Source: JBEAUL01 sp041161475
GTDB taxonomy: Bacteria; Pseudomonadota; Gammaproteobacteria; UBA6186; Azoamicaceae
Direction: 5' to 3'
NCBI GenBank assembly: GCA_041161475.1
Contig: JBEAUL010000099.1
Location: forward strand, 1 to 13,008
DNA length: 13,008 nt
The notes under the pieces were generated by a model that was not told the DNA's origin, did no database searches, and was given only the letters and a program-made list of their open reading frames with translations. Positions within the stretch are counted from its first letter, which is position 1. Each line of letters opens with the position of its first letter. A program made the translations under genes and the position numbers. Below are positions 6,764 through 13,008 of the stretch, in pieces.

Positions 6764-7495
6764 ATGCGCCCCAGTGCTCGCTCTCGAGATGAGTTGCGTT
6801 CTATTAAAATAACCCGTCAATACATGAAGCATGCTGAAGGCTCTGTTTTGGTAGAGTACGGTGAAACCAAGGTCGTGTGTACAGCCAGTGTTATTCCGGG
6901 TGTACCACGATTTTTAAAAGGCAGTAACCAAGGTTGGATTACTGCAGAGTACGGGATGTTGCCACGCTCTACCCATGAGCGGATGCAACGAGAATCTGTG
7001 CGAGGTGGGCAATCTGGGCGTACCCAAGAAATTCAGCGCCTAATTGGTCGCGCATTGCGTTCTATGGTTAATTTAAAGGCCCTAGGGGAGACAACGATTG
7101 CAATTGACTGTGATGTGTTGCAAGCCGATGGGGGTACCAGAACCGCCAGCATTACGGGTAGTTGTGTTGCCTTGGTGGACGCGGTGAATCGTTTAATGAA
7201 AGAACGTAACGGGGGTCAAGCCAAAACCAGCCCTATTCAACACATGGTTGCCTCGGTTTCTGTAGGTATTTATAAGGGGTTACCTGTCATTGATTTGGAC
7301 TATACGGAAGACTCTAATGCTGAGACAGACATGAATGTCGTGATGACGGACAAAGGCGGATTTATTGAAATTCAGGGTACTGCAGAGGGTGCGCCTTTTC
7401 AGTATGCTGATTTACAGGGCATGCTCGATTTGGCTAAAAAAGGTATTCAAGAACTTTTTTTAATACAGAAAAAAACCCTTGGTATGCTGGATTAA
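6764..7495 (+). CDS. rph: Ribonuclease PH
   Basis: A 243-residue phosphorolytic 3'-5' exoribonuclease that trims tRNA precursor 3' ends and releases nucleoside diphosphates. It follows the family from the first residues (MRPSARSRDELR) through KHAEGSVLVEYGETKV, GWITAEYGMLPRSTHER, the phosphate-binding Arg86 (SGRTQEIQRLIGR) and Arg126 (DGGTRTASITG), and the EDSNAETDMNVVMT block with conserved acidic residues (D183, D189). A few extra residues near 146-154 (KERNGGQAK) distinguish it from the 238-residue E. coli protein. The ATG at 6764 matches the family start; a GTG immediately before it (6761) is better spaced from the AGAGG at 6746-6750 and may be used, adding one residue. It begins 38 bp after the desaturase, and the xth frame opens at its stop codon. 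Confidence 0.97.
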   Translation: MRPSARSRDELRSIKITRQYMKHAEGSVLVEYGETKVVCTASVIPGVPRFLKGSNQGWITAEYGMLPRSTHERMQRESVRGGQSGRTQEIQRLIGRALRSMVNLKALGETTIAIDCDVLQADGGTRTASITGSCVALVDAVNRLMKERNGGQAKTSPIQHMVASVSVGIYKGLPVIDLDYTEDSNAETDMNVVMTDKGGFIEIQGTAEGAPFQYADLQGMLDLAKKGIQELFLIQKKTLGMLD

Positions 7496-7504
7496 GTGAG
7501 CCAT

Positions 7505-8299
7505 ATGCGTGTTATCACTTGTAACGTTAACGGTATTCGTGCGGCTGCTCGTAAAGGGTTTTTTGAGTGGTTAAAAACGCAAGATGCAGATGTTGTTTGT
7601 CTGCAAGAAATTAAAGCCCAGCCAGAACAGCTATTAGACGATCCGACCTTTTTTCCTCCTCACTATCAGGTTTATTGGAATTCTGCCCAAAAAAAAGGAT
7701 ATAGTGGCGTTGCTATTTATACGCGCTATAAACCGGATAGCGTGATTACCGATTTGGGCTTGGCATTTGCCGATGCAGAGGGTCGATTTTTACAAATTGA
7801 TTTGGGTAACCTGAGTGTTGTTTCTCTTTATTTTCCTTCAGGTACCTCTGGTCCAGAGCGCCAATCTTACAAAATCAAATTTATGCGCTATTTTGAGGCA
7901 TGTTTGCGAGAATACCAAAAAACAGGTCGTCAATATATTTTATGCGGTGATTGGAATATTGCGCATACCCCCATTGACTTAGAAAATTGGAAAAGTAATC
8001 AAACCAGCTCTGGATTTTTGCCTGAAGAAAGGGCTTGGCTGGATACTGTGTTTGATGACATTGGTTTTGTCGATGCTTTTCGTGTTATTAATCAAGCACC
8101 AGAGCAATACACCTGGTGGTCTATGCGTTCTAAAACCGCTTGGGATAAAAATGTTGGGTGGCGAATCGATTATCAAATTGTCTCACCTAATTTGCGTGAA
8201 AAAATTAAAAGTGTTTCTATTTATCGGGGTGAAAAATTTTCTGATCATGCACCTGTTATTATGGATTACGCGTTATCGCACAAAGATTGGAAAAAATAA
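7505..8299 (+). CDS. xth: Exodeoxyribonuclease III / AP endonuclease
   Basis: A 264-residue Mg-dependent AP endonuclease and 3'-5' exonuclease of base-excision repair. The endonuclease/exonuclease/phosphatase fold is complete: N7 and N9 in CNVNG, the metal-binding E35 in LQEIK, Y109 in SLYFPSG, D149 and N151 in GDWNIAHTPIDLENWKSN, D222 in GWRIDYQI, and the terminal D247-H248 in SDHAPV. The TWWSMR...NVGWRIDYQ block fits the bacterial XthA/ExoA type. The ATG at 7505 is preferred: AAGTGAG lies a few nt upstream and MRVITCNVNG is the usual N-terminus. A GTG at 7496, directly after the rph stop, would add three residues. It is probably cotranscribed with rph. It converges with the PI-PLC gene with only 13 bp between the stops. 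Confidence 0.96.
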   Translation: MRVITCNVNGIRAAARKGFFEWLKTQDADVVCLQEIKAQPEQLLDDPTFFPPHYQVYWNSAQKKGYSGVAIYTRYKPDSVITDLGLAFADAEGRFLQIDLGNLSVVSLYFPSGTSGPERQSYKIKFMRYFEACLREYQKTGRQYILCGDWNIAHTPIDLENWKSNQTSSGFLPEERAWLDTVFDDIGFVDAFRVINQAPEQYTWWSMRSKTAWDKNVGWRIDYQIVSPNLREKIKSVSIYRGEKFSDHAPVIMDYALSHKDWKK

Positions 8300-8313
8300 T
8301 AGCAAATATTATT
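8295..8313. terminator. Weak AT hairpin between convergent genes
   Basis: AATAATA (8295-8301) and TATTATT (8307-8313) form a 7-bp A-T stem with a 5-nt loop exactly at the convergent ends of xth and the PI-PLC gene. It lacks a clear T run on either side, so it is at best a weak bidirectional terminator. Confidence 0.25.
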
Positions 8314-9560
8314 CACTGTATTTTCATTTTATCTATTTTTACTGTCTCGAAACTGGCTTTTTTTTCTTCAAAAAAAGGCCGTTGTTCAATTGAAATTTGA
8401 TTCAGCATGCTTTGTCTGTATCGAATATCTGGATCTGGTTTTTTATTCACAATGCTCGCTTCATTTAAATGCGTTGCTGATTTGGCGTATAATGTTTCGG
8501 CTTTATCTAAGCAAGCATTAAGAAACAAATCGGTGATTGCCAGATCGAAAAAATCGCTTGGAAAAATCACTCCTCCCCTATCTAAATAAGGAATAACATC
8601 TGATATTAATTGTTCTCTTATTTTTTTTCCATTTTTTTCTATGGTTGTCTCTTTTGCATCGATCAGAAATTGTGAAACACTGTTCTTTTTATTTAAAGAC
8701 AATTTTTTGATGACGAAGCAAGAGAGTTGATATAACTTTATTGTGGATAAAATTTTATATAAAATAAGTGCAGTGGTTTTATTTACTGATGGGGTTGGCG
8801 CTGAATCTATTTCGAGTAAATGTTGGGTGTTATGTTTATTTTCTTCAAAAAATTGTTTTCCTTCAGACAAACAGTTTTCGACACTGATCTGATTAAGCCA
8901 CTTGTCTAGAATAAGGTCTCCTTTAGAGAATATTCCCTCGGAGGGATTGGTTGGCAATTCTTTTGTCAATAAAATAATTTTTCCCTGTAATCTTGAAAGC
9001 GGTATTTTCAGTAAATTATCTTGATTTGTCGGTTGCCATAATCGTTGTTTGAAAGTATTAATCAGCAGTATGTTTAATGCGGTTTGTTTATCTGGCGTTA
9101 GTGTATCTTTGTTGTCCCAGTCGGGTTTGATGTTAACGATGATTATTTCAGAAGGATTTTCATGCAAAAAAGCATCGATATCTGCAAAACAGGTGTTTAG
9201 GGTAATGCAGGTGAGATTATGCCCTAAGGAAAAGTGACCAGGTCTTGGTTCGGCGCTGTATAAAATTCTTAGGTCAAGACTACGAACACCGGCTTGTAGT
9301 TGTTCTTTTATCGTTAATTTTTGTGTCACTGCAGAAATAGCACCAATAGATCGGACGATTCTTCCTATCAGGGGTGCTTGTGCGGCTCTGTTGAGGTAAT
9401 TTTTTTGAGCGCCGGCTAAAGGGGTGAGCGTGTAGGCTGCACTGTCGTGCGTGCCTGGGATGATTAAGCACTCCATCGTAATATCGGGATTTCTGTTGAC
9501 CAAATCGCCCATCCAAGCGCTTGGACGCACGGTGGCTCCTTTGTTTTCCTGATTTTTCAT
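8313..9560 (-). CDS. PI-PLC X-domain protein (phosphatidylinositol phospholipase C-like)
   Basis: A 415-residue protein with an N-terminal PI-PLC X-like catalytic domain, a family that cleaves phosphatidylinositol or related phosphodiesters by acid-base catalysis with two histidines. Visible: IIPGTHDSAAY (33-43) with catalytic His38 and Asp39; QLQAGVRSLDLRI (87-99) with Arg93 and Asp96; FSLGHN (110-115) with the second His114; and SEIIIVNIKPDWD (137-149), the usual strand after the active site. Residues beyond about 200 are not recognised and look AT-richer than neighbouring genes. No signal peptide or membrane segment is seen, unlike secreted Bacillus PI-PLC, so it is either cytosolic or exported by a dedicated system. 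The C-terminus (QRPFFEEKKASFETVKIDKMKIQ, 393-415) is charged and Glu-containing. The ATG at 9560 has GGGAG 7 nt upstream. It stands alone on its strand between xth and rpoZ. True substrate unknown. Confidence 0.85.
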   Translation of the reverse strand: MKNQENKGATVRPSAWMGDLVNRNPDITMECLIIPGTHDSAAYTLTPLAGAQKNYLNRAAQAPLIGRIVRSIGAISAVTQKLTIKEQLQAGVRSLDLRILYSAEPRPGHFSLGHNLTCITLNTCFADIDAFLHENPSEIIIVNIKPDWDNKDTLTPDKQTALNILLINTFKQRLWQPTNQDNLLKIPLSRLQGKIILLTKELPTNPSEGIFSKGDLILDKWLNQISVENCLSEGKQFFEENKHNTQHLLEIDSAPTPSVNKTTALILYKILSTIKLYQLSCFVIKKLSLNKKNSVSQFLIDAKETTIEKNGKKIREQLISDVIPYLDRGGVIFPSDFFDLAITDLFLNACLDKAETLYAKSATHLNEASIVNKKPDPDIRYRQSMLNQISIEQRPFFEEKKASFETVKIDKMKIQ

Positions 9561-9599
9561 TCACGAGCTCCCATCTGAAGTGCGCCTTAGGTTACTGTG

Positions 9600-9605
9600 A
9601 TTATA
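9600..9605 (-). promoter_or_regulatory. -10 element for the PI-PLC gene
   Basis: A perfect TATAAT on the minus strand, 39 bp upstream of the start codon, preceded by GTGCAC; the -35 is not convincing. It lies 65 bp from the first rpoZ -10 on the opposite strand, so the two genes share a compact divergent control region. Confidence 0.45.
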
Positions 9606-9646
9606 GTGCACGCTTTTTTAGCCGTTTGCTTAACAACGGTTTATGC

Positions 9647-9676
9647 TGGTCAAAGCGCACTTTATTCCCGTATAAT
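9647..9676 (+). promoter_or_regulatory. Sigma70-type promoter for rpoZ (distal)
   Basis: TGGTCA (9647-9652) and a perfect TATAAT (9671-9676) with an 18-bp spacer. The predicted start near 9683 gives a leader of about 65 nt. This promoter allows rpoZ-spoT to be transcribed without an upstream gmk. Confidence 0.5.
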
Positions 9677-9706
9677 GGATCATCAAGCCATAGGCTAGAT
9701 CAGCCA

Positions 9707-9712
9707 TATAAT
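9707..9712 (+). promoter_or_regulatory. Second -10 element for rpoZ (proximal)
   Basis: Another perfect TATAAT, 36 bp downstream of the first, with no good -35 at the usual distance. It would give a leader of about 29 nt containing the AGGAG at 9731-9735. It may be an alternative promoter or just AT-rich sequence. Confidence 0.3.
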
Positions 9713-9747
9713 ACAATATCTACAAAATTTAGGAGTAACTATATATC

Positions 9748-9972
9748 ATGGCACGTATTACTGTAGAAGATTGCTTAGAACATGTAGAAAATCGCTTTAA
9801 ATTGGTCCTTTTGGCAGCAAAACGCGCCAGACAGCTGTCTATGAGTGGCGCTGAACCTAGATTGCCTTGGGAAAATGATAAATCAACGGTTGTGGCTTTG
9901 CGTGAAATCGCGGCTGGTTATACAGAATTAACTCAGACAAATCAGGCAGACACAGAAGTCAGCTCTGCTTAA
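9748..9972 (+). CDS. rpoZ: RNA polymerase omega subunit
   Basis: A 74-residue omega subunit, which helps assemble RNA polymerase by binding the beta-prime subunit and in E. coli forms part of a ppGpp-binding site. MARITVEDCLEHVENRFKLV, then LLAAKRARQLSMSG, then WENDKSTVVALREIAAGY follow the family closely. It is shorter than the 91-residue E. coli protein: the variable acidic/Gln-rich tail is reduced to about 15 residues. AGGAG (9731-9735) lies 12 nt before the ATG, a rather long spacing through TATATAT. It is followed by spoT on the same strand after 132 bp, the usual gammaproteobacterial order. The stop codon is inside the left arm of the dyad at 9969-10000. Confidence 0.96.
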   Translation: MARITVEDCLEHVENRFKLVLLAAKRARQLSMSGAEPRLPWENDKSTVVALREIAAGYTELTQTNQADTEVSSA

Positions 9973-10000
9973 TATACTGACTATGTAAACAGTATATTAA
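9969..10000. promoter_or_regulatory. Perfect 11-bp dyad with LexA-box geometry
   Basis: TTAATATACTG (9969-9979) and CAGTATATTAA (9990-10000) with a 10-bp spacer. The core TACTG-N10-CAGTA has the arms and spacing of the gammaproteobacterial LexA (SOS) box, and the spacer (ACTATGTAAA) agrees with the alternating TA consensus at 6 of 10 positions. It could instead be an RNA hairpin at the rpoZ 3' end, but no T run follows on either strand, so a classical terminator is unlikely. Confidence 0.45.
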
Positions 10001-10035
10001 ACTAAAATCAAAAATAGAAGGTCAACTAACTTTTA

Positions 10036-10065
10036 TTGTGAACCAAAATCTTTCATACTGATAAT
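10036..10065 (+). promoter_or_regulatory. Sigma70-type promoter for spoT
   Basis: TTGTGA (10036-10041) and GATAAT (10060-10065) with an 18-bp spacer, matching 4 of 6 and 5 of 6. The start would fall near 10072, giving a leader of about 33 nt that carries the AAGGTGA ribosome binding site. This suggests spoT has its own promoter besides read-through from rpoZ. Confidence 0.45.
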
Positions 10066-10104
10066 ATGCGGTAACTTAAAAATGCATTTGAAGGTGACGC
10101 AATT

Positions 10105-12219
10105 TTGACTCCATTTCAGTCGCTAGAACAAAAGTTATTGACCTATCTTCCCGCCTCTCAAGTAGAGGTTATTCGTACCGCATTTTGTGTTGCTGAAACA
10201 GCACACATGGGACAACAGCGCACCTCAGGCGAACCTTACATTATCCACCCCATTGCGGTTGCTGAAATTCTTGCAGACATGCATATGGATTATCAGAGTA
10301 TCTCTGCAGCCATTTTACACGATGTGATTGAAGAGTCTTCAATTGATAAAGCAGGTATTGAAGCCCAATTCGGTATCGAGATAGCAGAATTGGTGGATGG
10401 CGTTAGCAAACTCGATCAGATTAATTTTGAAAATCGCGCTGAAGCCCAAGCAGAAAATTTGCGTAAAATGATGTTGGCAATGACCCGTGATATTCGGGTT
10501 ATATTGGTGAAGCTGGCCGACAGATTACATAACATGCGCACCCTAGAAGCTTTATCCGCAGAAAAAAGTCGTCGAATTGCCAGAGAAACGCTTGAAATTT
10601 ATGCGCCTATCGCCAATCGATTGGGTATGAATAAATTTAAGACAGAATTTGAAGATATTGGCTTTACTTTTTTACATCCTGTTCGTCATCGAATTTTACA
10701 AGATGCTGTCACAAAAGCACGTGGAAACCGAAAACCTTTTGTACAAGAAATAGAAAAAAATATCTCAGAGCACCTTAAGAAAGACAATATTCACATTGTT
10801 TCGATGAAAAGCCGAGAAAAGCATTTGTATAGCTTGTATAGAAAAATGCGACAAAAAGAATTGTCTTTAAATGAAATCATGGATATCTATGCATTGAGAA
10901 TCGTAGTTAACAGCATTGATGCCTGTTACCGAGCTTTAGGAGTTGTTCATACGCTGTATAAGCCAATGCATGGTCGCTTTAAAGATTATATCGCAGTGCC
11001 TAAAGCCAATGGATACCAATCTTTGCATACAACTGTACTTGGTAAGCACGGTTTGCCCATTGAGATTCAGATCCGTACCGAAGACATGGATAAGTTTGCT
11101 GAAAACGGTATCGCAGCACACTGGCTCTATAAATGGGGCGGGGATAAAAAAAATATGGCAGAAGTGCGTGCCAATAAATGGTTAAAAAGTATTATCGATC
11201 TGCAAGAACATACCGGTAGTTCGATGGAATTTTTAGAAAACGTTAAAATCGATTTGTATCCGGATGAAGTGTATGTGTTTACCCCTACAGGTGAAATACT
11301 GTCTTTACCTAGTGGTGCAACTGCGGTGGATTTTGCATATGCAGTACACACCGATGTCGGCAATGCCTGTATTGCGGTAAAAATAGATAGGCGATTGGTT
11401 CCCTTAAGTACGCACTTGGTGAGCGGACAAACCGTTGAGGTGATCACCGCACAAGGGGCACACCCGAATCCAGCTTGGTTGAGTTTTGTTGCAACAGGCA
11501 AAGCCAGAAGTAATATTCGTCATTGGTTAAAAACACAACAAGTCACAGAAGCGCAACAGCTGGGCAAAAAACTGCTCGATAGAGCTTTATCTTCATTATC
11601 AAGAACCTTTGATTCCGTTCCAAAAGATATTTTAAACAAAGTATTGCATGAGTTAAAGCTAAGAAAAGTTGAAGAGCTGTGGACAGAGATTGGATTGGGG
11701 AATCAGATGGCTCCGCTATTGGCAAAACGCTTGAGCCAACAGGCAGAAGTTGTTGATATTCAAGACAATTCCTTAAGACACCCTTTGCCAATTAAAGGTA
11801 CAGAAGGCATGATTGTTACTTATGCCAGATGCTGTAGACCGATTCCTGGTGATGGCATTGTGGGTTTTTTAAGTACAGGTAGGGGAATTGTTATTCATCG
11901 TGATACCTGTAAAAACACCCTGGAATTACAGCGGTTTCCTGAGCGATCAGTCTTTGTGAAATGGTCTGGCGACATTGCTGGAGAGTTTTCAGCGGAGTTG
12001 CGTATCGATGTGATCAATAAACGAGGTGCCTTGGCATTAATGGCGAATACCATCGCTGATTGTGAATCTAATATTGAAAATGTACACGTGGATGAAAGGG
12101 AGTCCCGACATAATACCTTGGTCTTTGTGATTCAGGTGCGCAATCGGTCCCATTTGGCCAAAATCATTCGCGTCATGCGTGATTTACCCATTGTGACGAA
12201 AGTCACACGTCTTAAGTAG
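10105..12219 (+). CDS. spoT: Bifunctional (p)ppGpp synthetase/hydrolase SpoT
   Basis: A 704-residue enzyme that makes and degrades the alarmone (p)ppGpp in the cytosol. The hydrolase HD domain has H48 (YIIHP), H72-D73 (LLHDVIEES equivalent, here ILHDVIEES) and D139/N143 (LADRLHNMRT). The synthetase domain has GRFKDYIAVPKANGYQSLHT (290-309) and E320 in IEIQIRTEDM; RFKD is the RxKD signature of bifunctional SpoT/Rel enzymes rather than the ExDD of RelA. A TGS domain follows at about 387-450, then a zinc-finger-like/CC region (YARCCRPIPGDG from 573, HRDTC at 598-602) and a C-terminal ACT domain from about 630. The length equals E. coli SpoT (702). The start is TTG, with AAGGTGA 7 nt upstream; the next in-frame ATG would delete H48, so it is not the start. 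Both catalytic sites look intact. Confidence 0.96.
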   Translation: MTPFQSLEQKLLTYLPASQVEVIRTAFCVAETAHMGQQRTSGEPYIIHPIAVAEILADMHMDYQSISAAILHDVIEESSIDKAGIEAQFGIEIAELVDGVSKLDQINFENRAEAQAENLRKMMLAMTRDIRVILVKLADRLHNMRTLEALSAEKSRRIARETLEIYAPIANRLGMNKFKTEFEDIGFTFLHPVRHRILQDAVTKARGNRKPFVQEIEKNISEHLKKDNIHIVSMKSREKHLYSLYRKMRQKELSLNEIMDIYALRIVVNSIDACYRALGVVHTLYKPMHGRFKDYIAVPKANGYQSLHTTVLGKHGLPIEIQIRTEDMDKFAENGIAAHWLYKWGGDKKNMAEVRANKWLKSIIDLQEHTGSSMEFLENVKIDLYPDEVYVFTPTGEILSLPSGATAVDFAYAVHTDVGNACIAVKIDRRLVPLSTHLVSGQTVEVITAQGAHPNPAWLSFVATGKARSNIRHWLKTQQVTEAQQLGKKLLDRALSSLSRTFDSVPKDILNKVLHELKLRKVEELWTEIGLGNQMAPLLAKRLSQQAEVVDIQDNSLRHPLPIKGTEGMIVTYARCCRPIPGDGIVGFLSTGRGIVIHRDTCKNTLELQRFPERSVFVKWSGDIAGEFSAELRIDVINKRGALALMANTIADCESNIENVHVDERESRHNTLVFVIQVRNRSHLAKIIRVMRDLPIVTKVTRLK

Positions 12220-12232
12220 TCGGTGGACGTGC

Positions 12233-12251
12233 TACAGACTTATTTTCTGTA
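12233..12251 (+). terminator. Weak hairpin after spoT
   Basis: TACAGA (12233-12238) and TCTGTA (12246-12251), a 6-bp stem with a 7-nt loop, 13 bp past the spoT stop. It is followed by TAAAAAAC rather than a T run, so intrinsic termination would be inefficient; a T6 run occurs only about 20 nt further on. Confidence 0.3.
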
Positions 12252-12321
12252 TAAAAAACCAGATGTAAATTATTTTTTGTTCCCTTAAAATAGTCAATCG
12301 GGTAACTTAAATTTCATAGAT

Positions 12322-12360
12322 AAAAAACGGCGCGTAACCCCCCCTTTTTTCTCGTACGCG
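12322..12360 (-). terminator. Orphan terminator-like element, minus strand
   Basis: CGCGTA (12331-12336) and TACGCG (12355-12360) enclose an 18-nt loop containing C7 then T6 on the plus strand. Read on the minus strand, the GC-rich stem is followed by CCG and six T, like an intrinsic terminator. No minus-strand gene precedes it. It lies in the 191-bp gap between spoT and the next gene, about 20 bp upstream of that gene's -10. Confidence 0.3.
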
Positions 12361-12378
12361 TGAATCGTTTGCCAAAAA

Positions 12379-12384
12379 TATAAT
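12379..12384 (+). promoter_or_regulatory. -10 element for the 12411 gene
   Basis: A perfect TATAAT, 26 bp upstream of the ATG, in a very AT-rich stretch; no good -35 was found. The predicted start near 12391 leaves a short leader that includes AAAGGG. Confidence 0.35.
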
Positions 12385-12410
12385 AATTTTAAGATAAAGG
12401 GTCTGCTCTA

Positions 12411-12959
12411 ATGATGAATAATGAAGAAATTGAATTGTTGTTAACAGCCAGTGCAGATGCACCTTATTTTTTTGAACAAGAAGGAGTGGAACTAGGGTCT
12501 GGCGCAACAAAATCCGTCGACATGCGCTTACTAGTAATGAAAAGCCAATGCCATTTTCCCGGCATAGATCGTTTATTTCGATTGTTTGAAATCACATTAC
12601 CCAACTTGTCTGAGAACAAGCAAGCAATTACACTGCATCGGATGCAAACCCTACTTAACCCCCTAGAGCAATCGACGCTAGATCAATCAAAACTAAAAGA
12701 GTACTCAGAACAAGTAGAGCAAAAACTTACCGAACTGTTTAAAAGTTTGTTTGATGATTCAAAAACCTTCGTTGATGTGTTCTCCAGTTTTTTAGCACAA
12801 TATCCTCACCAAAGTTTCTCTGAGCAATCTTTGTCTGATTTTTTATTACAAAAATATGAGTGGTTACAAGATTCGCGAAGAACAGCTCATGTCATGACCA
12901 CCATTCAAGACATGGTTTTTCAGATTGAAAACAATCATAATGATCTTACCCCAGTTTAG
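12411..12959 (+). CDS. Unrecognised 182-residue protein
   Basis: A protein I do not recognise. The start is ATG at 12411, with AAAGGG (12396-12401) 9 nt upstream; a second ATG follows directly at 12414. It is hydrophilic and looks mostly helical, with no membrane segment, signal peptide or cysteine cluster. Residues 1-30 are acidic (NNEEIELLL, EQEGVELGSG), the middle contains PGIDRLFRLFEITLP (50-64), and 90-182 reads as amphipathic helix rich in Glu, Gln, Ser and Phe. It follows spoT on the same strand after a 191-bp gap with its own -10. Codon use looks like its neighbours, so it is likely a real gene. A regulatory or host-directed role would be guesswork. Confidence 0.6.
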   Translation: MMNNEEIELLLTASADAPYFFEQEGVELGSGATKSVDMRLLVMKSQCHFPGIDRLFRLFEITLPNLSENKQAITLHRMQTLLNPLEQSTLDQSKLKEYSEQVEQKLTELFKSLFDDSKTFVDVFSSFLAQYPHQSFSEQSLSDFLLQKYEWLQDSRRTAHVMTTIQDMVFQIENNHNDLTPV

Positions 12960-12974
12960 TAGACACTAATTTGT

Positions 12975-13000
12975 TAAAATAATGACAATTAACGAAAAGG
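12975..13000 (+). promoter_or_regulatory. Probable promoter and ribosome binding site of the next gene
   Basis: TAAAAT (12975-12980) could be a -10, and AAAAGG (12995-13000) followed by TG resembles the site used by spoT. The window ends 8 bases later without a start codon in place, so a gene probably begins just outside. Confidence 0.3.
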
Positions 13001-13008
13001 TGTAAAAA

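Noticed and set aside
8355..8382. T-run/A-run hairpin ending in GGCC inside the PI-PLC 3' end, as an xth terminator
   Set aside because: It is coding sequence, imperfect, and followed by no T run in the xth direction.
9578..9662. 8-bp inverted repeat AAGTGCGC/GCGCACTT flanking the divergent PI-PLC and rpoZ promoters
   Set aside because: Arms are short and 69 bp apart; a match of this kind is fairly likely by chance in an interval this long.
10070..12311. GGTAACTTAAA repeated upstream of spoT and upstream of the 12411 gene
   Set aside because: An 11-base AT-rich match is expected several times by chance, and its position relative to each start codon differs.
1..13008. CRISPR arrays, tRNA or rRNA genes, toxin-antitoxin pairs or phage modules
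   Set aside because: No regularly spaced repeats, no tRNA- or rRNA-like sequence, and no recognisable toxin, antitoxin or phage protein on either strand.

Overview
The window looks like a chromosomal segment of a gammaproteobacterium. The firmest evidence is the rpoZ-spoT pair, an RNase PH and an exonuclease III of proteobacterial type, and a fatty-acid desaturase close to the Pseudomonas DesB type. The AT-rich intergenic DNA, an IS982-type transposase remnant, a cytosolic-looking PI-PLC X-domain protein and several lineage-restricted proteins would fit a host-associated lineage such as the Legionellales. That placement is inference; there is no rRNA or other decisive marker.

Layout. At 1-390 lies the 3' part of an IS982-family element whose transposase has a one-base frameshift. 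On the minus strand from 476 to 5458 come a small predicted membrane protein (476-1021), a 441-residue coiled-coil protein with its own promoter (1287-2612), and an ABC exporter pair: an ATPase (4697-5458) overlapping a 673-residue permease fused to a GldG-type periplasmic domain (2701-4722). A 73-bp divergent intergenic region at 5459-5531 holds a perfect 9-bp inverted repeat. From it a plus-strand cluster starts: desaturase (5532-6725), rph (6764-7495) and xth (7505-8299), with gaps of 38 and 9 bp. A minus-strand PI-PLC-like gene (8313-9560) converges on xth and diverges from rpoZ (9748-9972), which is followed by spoT (10105-12219). The window closes with an unrecognised 182-residue protein (12411-12959) and what looks like the promoter and ribosome binding site of the next gene.

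How it fits together. rpoZ and spoT are the conserved core: omega subunit and bifunctional (p)ppGpp synthetase/hydrolase. In many gammaproteobacteria gmk sits directly upstream of rpoZ; here the PI-PLC gene occupies that place on the opposite strand and rpoZ has its own promoter(s). The desaturase, rph and xth are housekeeping genes for membrane fluidity, RNA 3' processing and base-excision repair. The ABC pair is probably one membrane complex of unknown substrate.

No rRNA, tRNA, CRISPR array or complete mobile element was found, and no clear new multigene system. The best leads are a perfect 11-bp dyad with LexA-box geometry between rpoZ and spoT, the palindrome in the desaturase/ABC divergent promoter region, the PI-PLC gene at the gmk position, and the lineage-specific proteins at the left end. 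All motif and promoter calls are by eye, without similarity searches or folding calculations.
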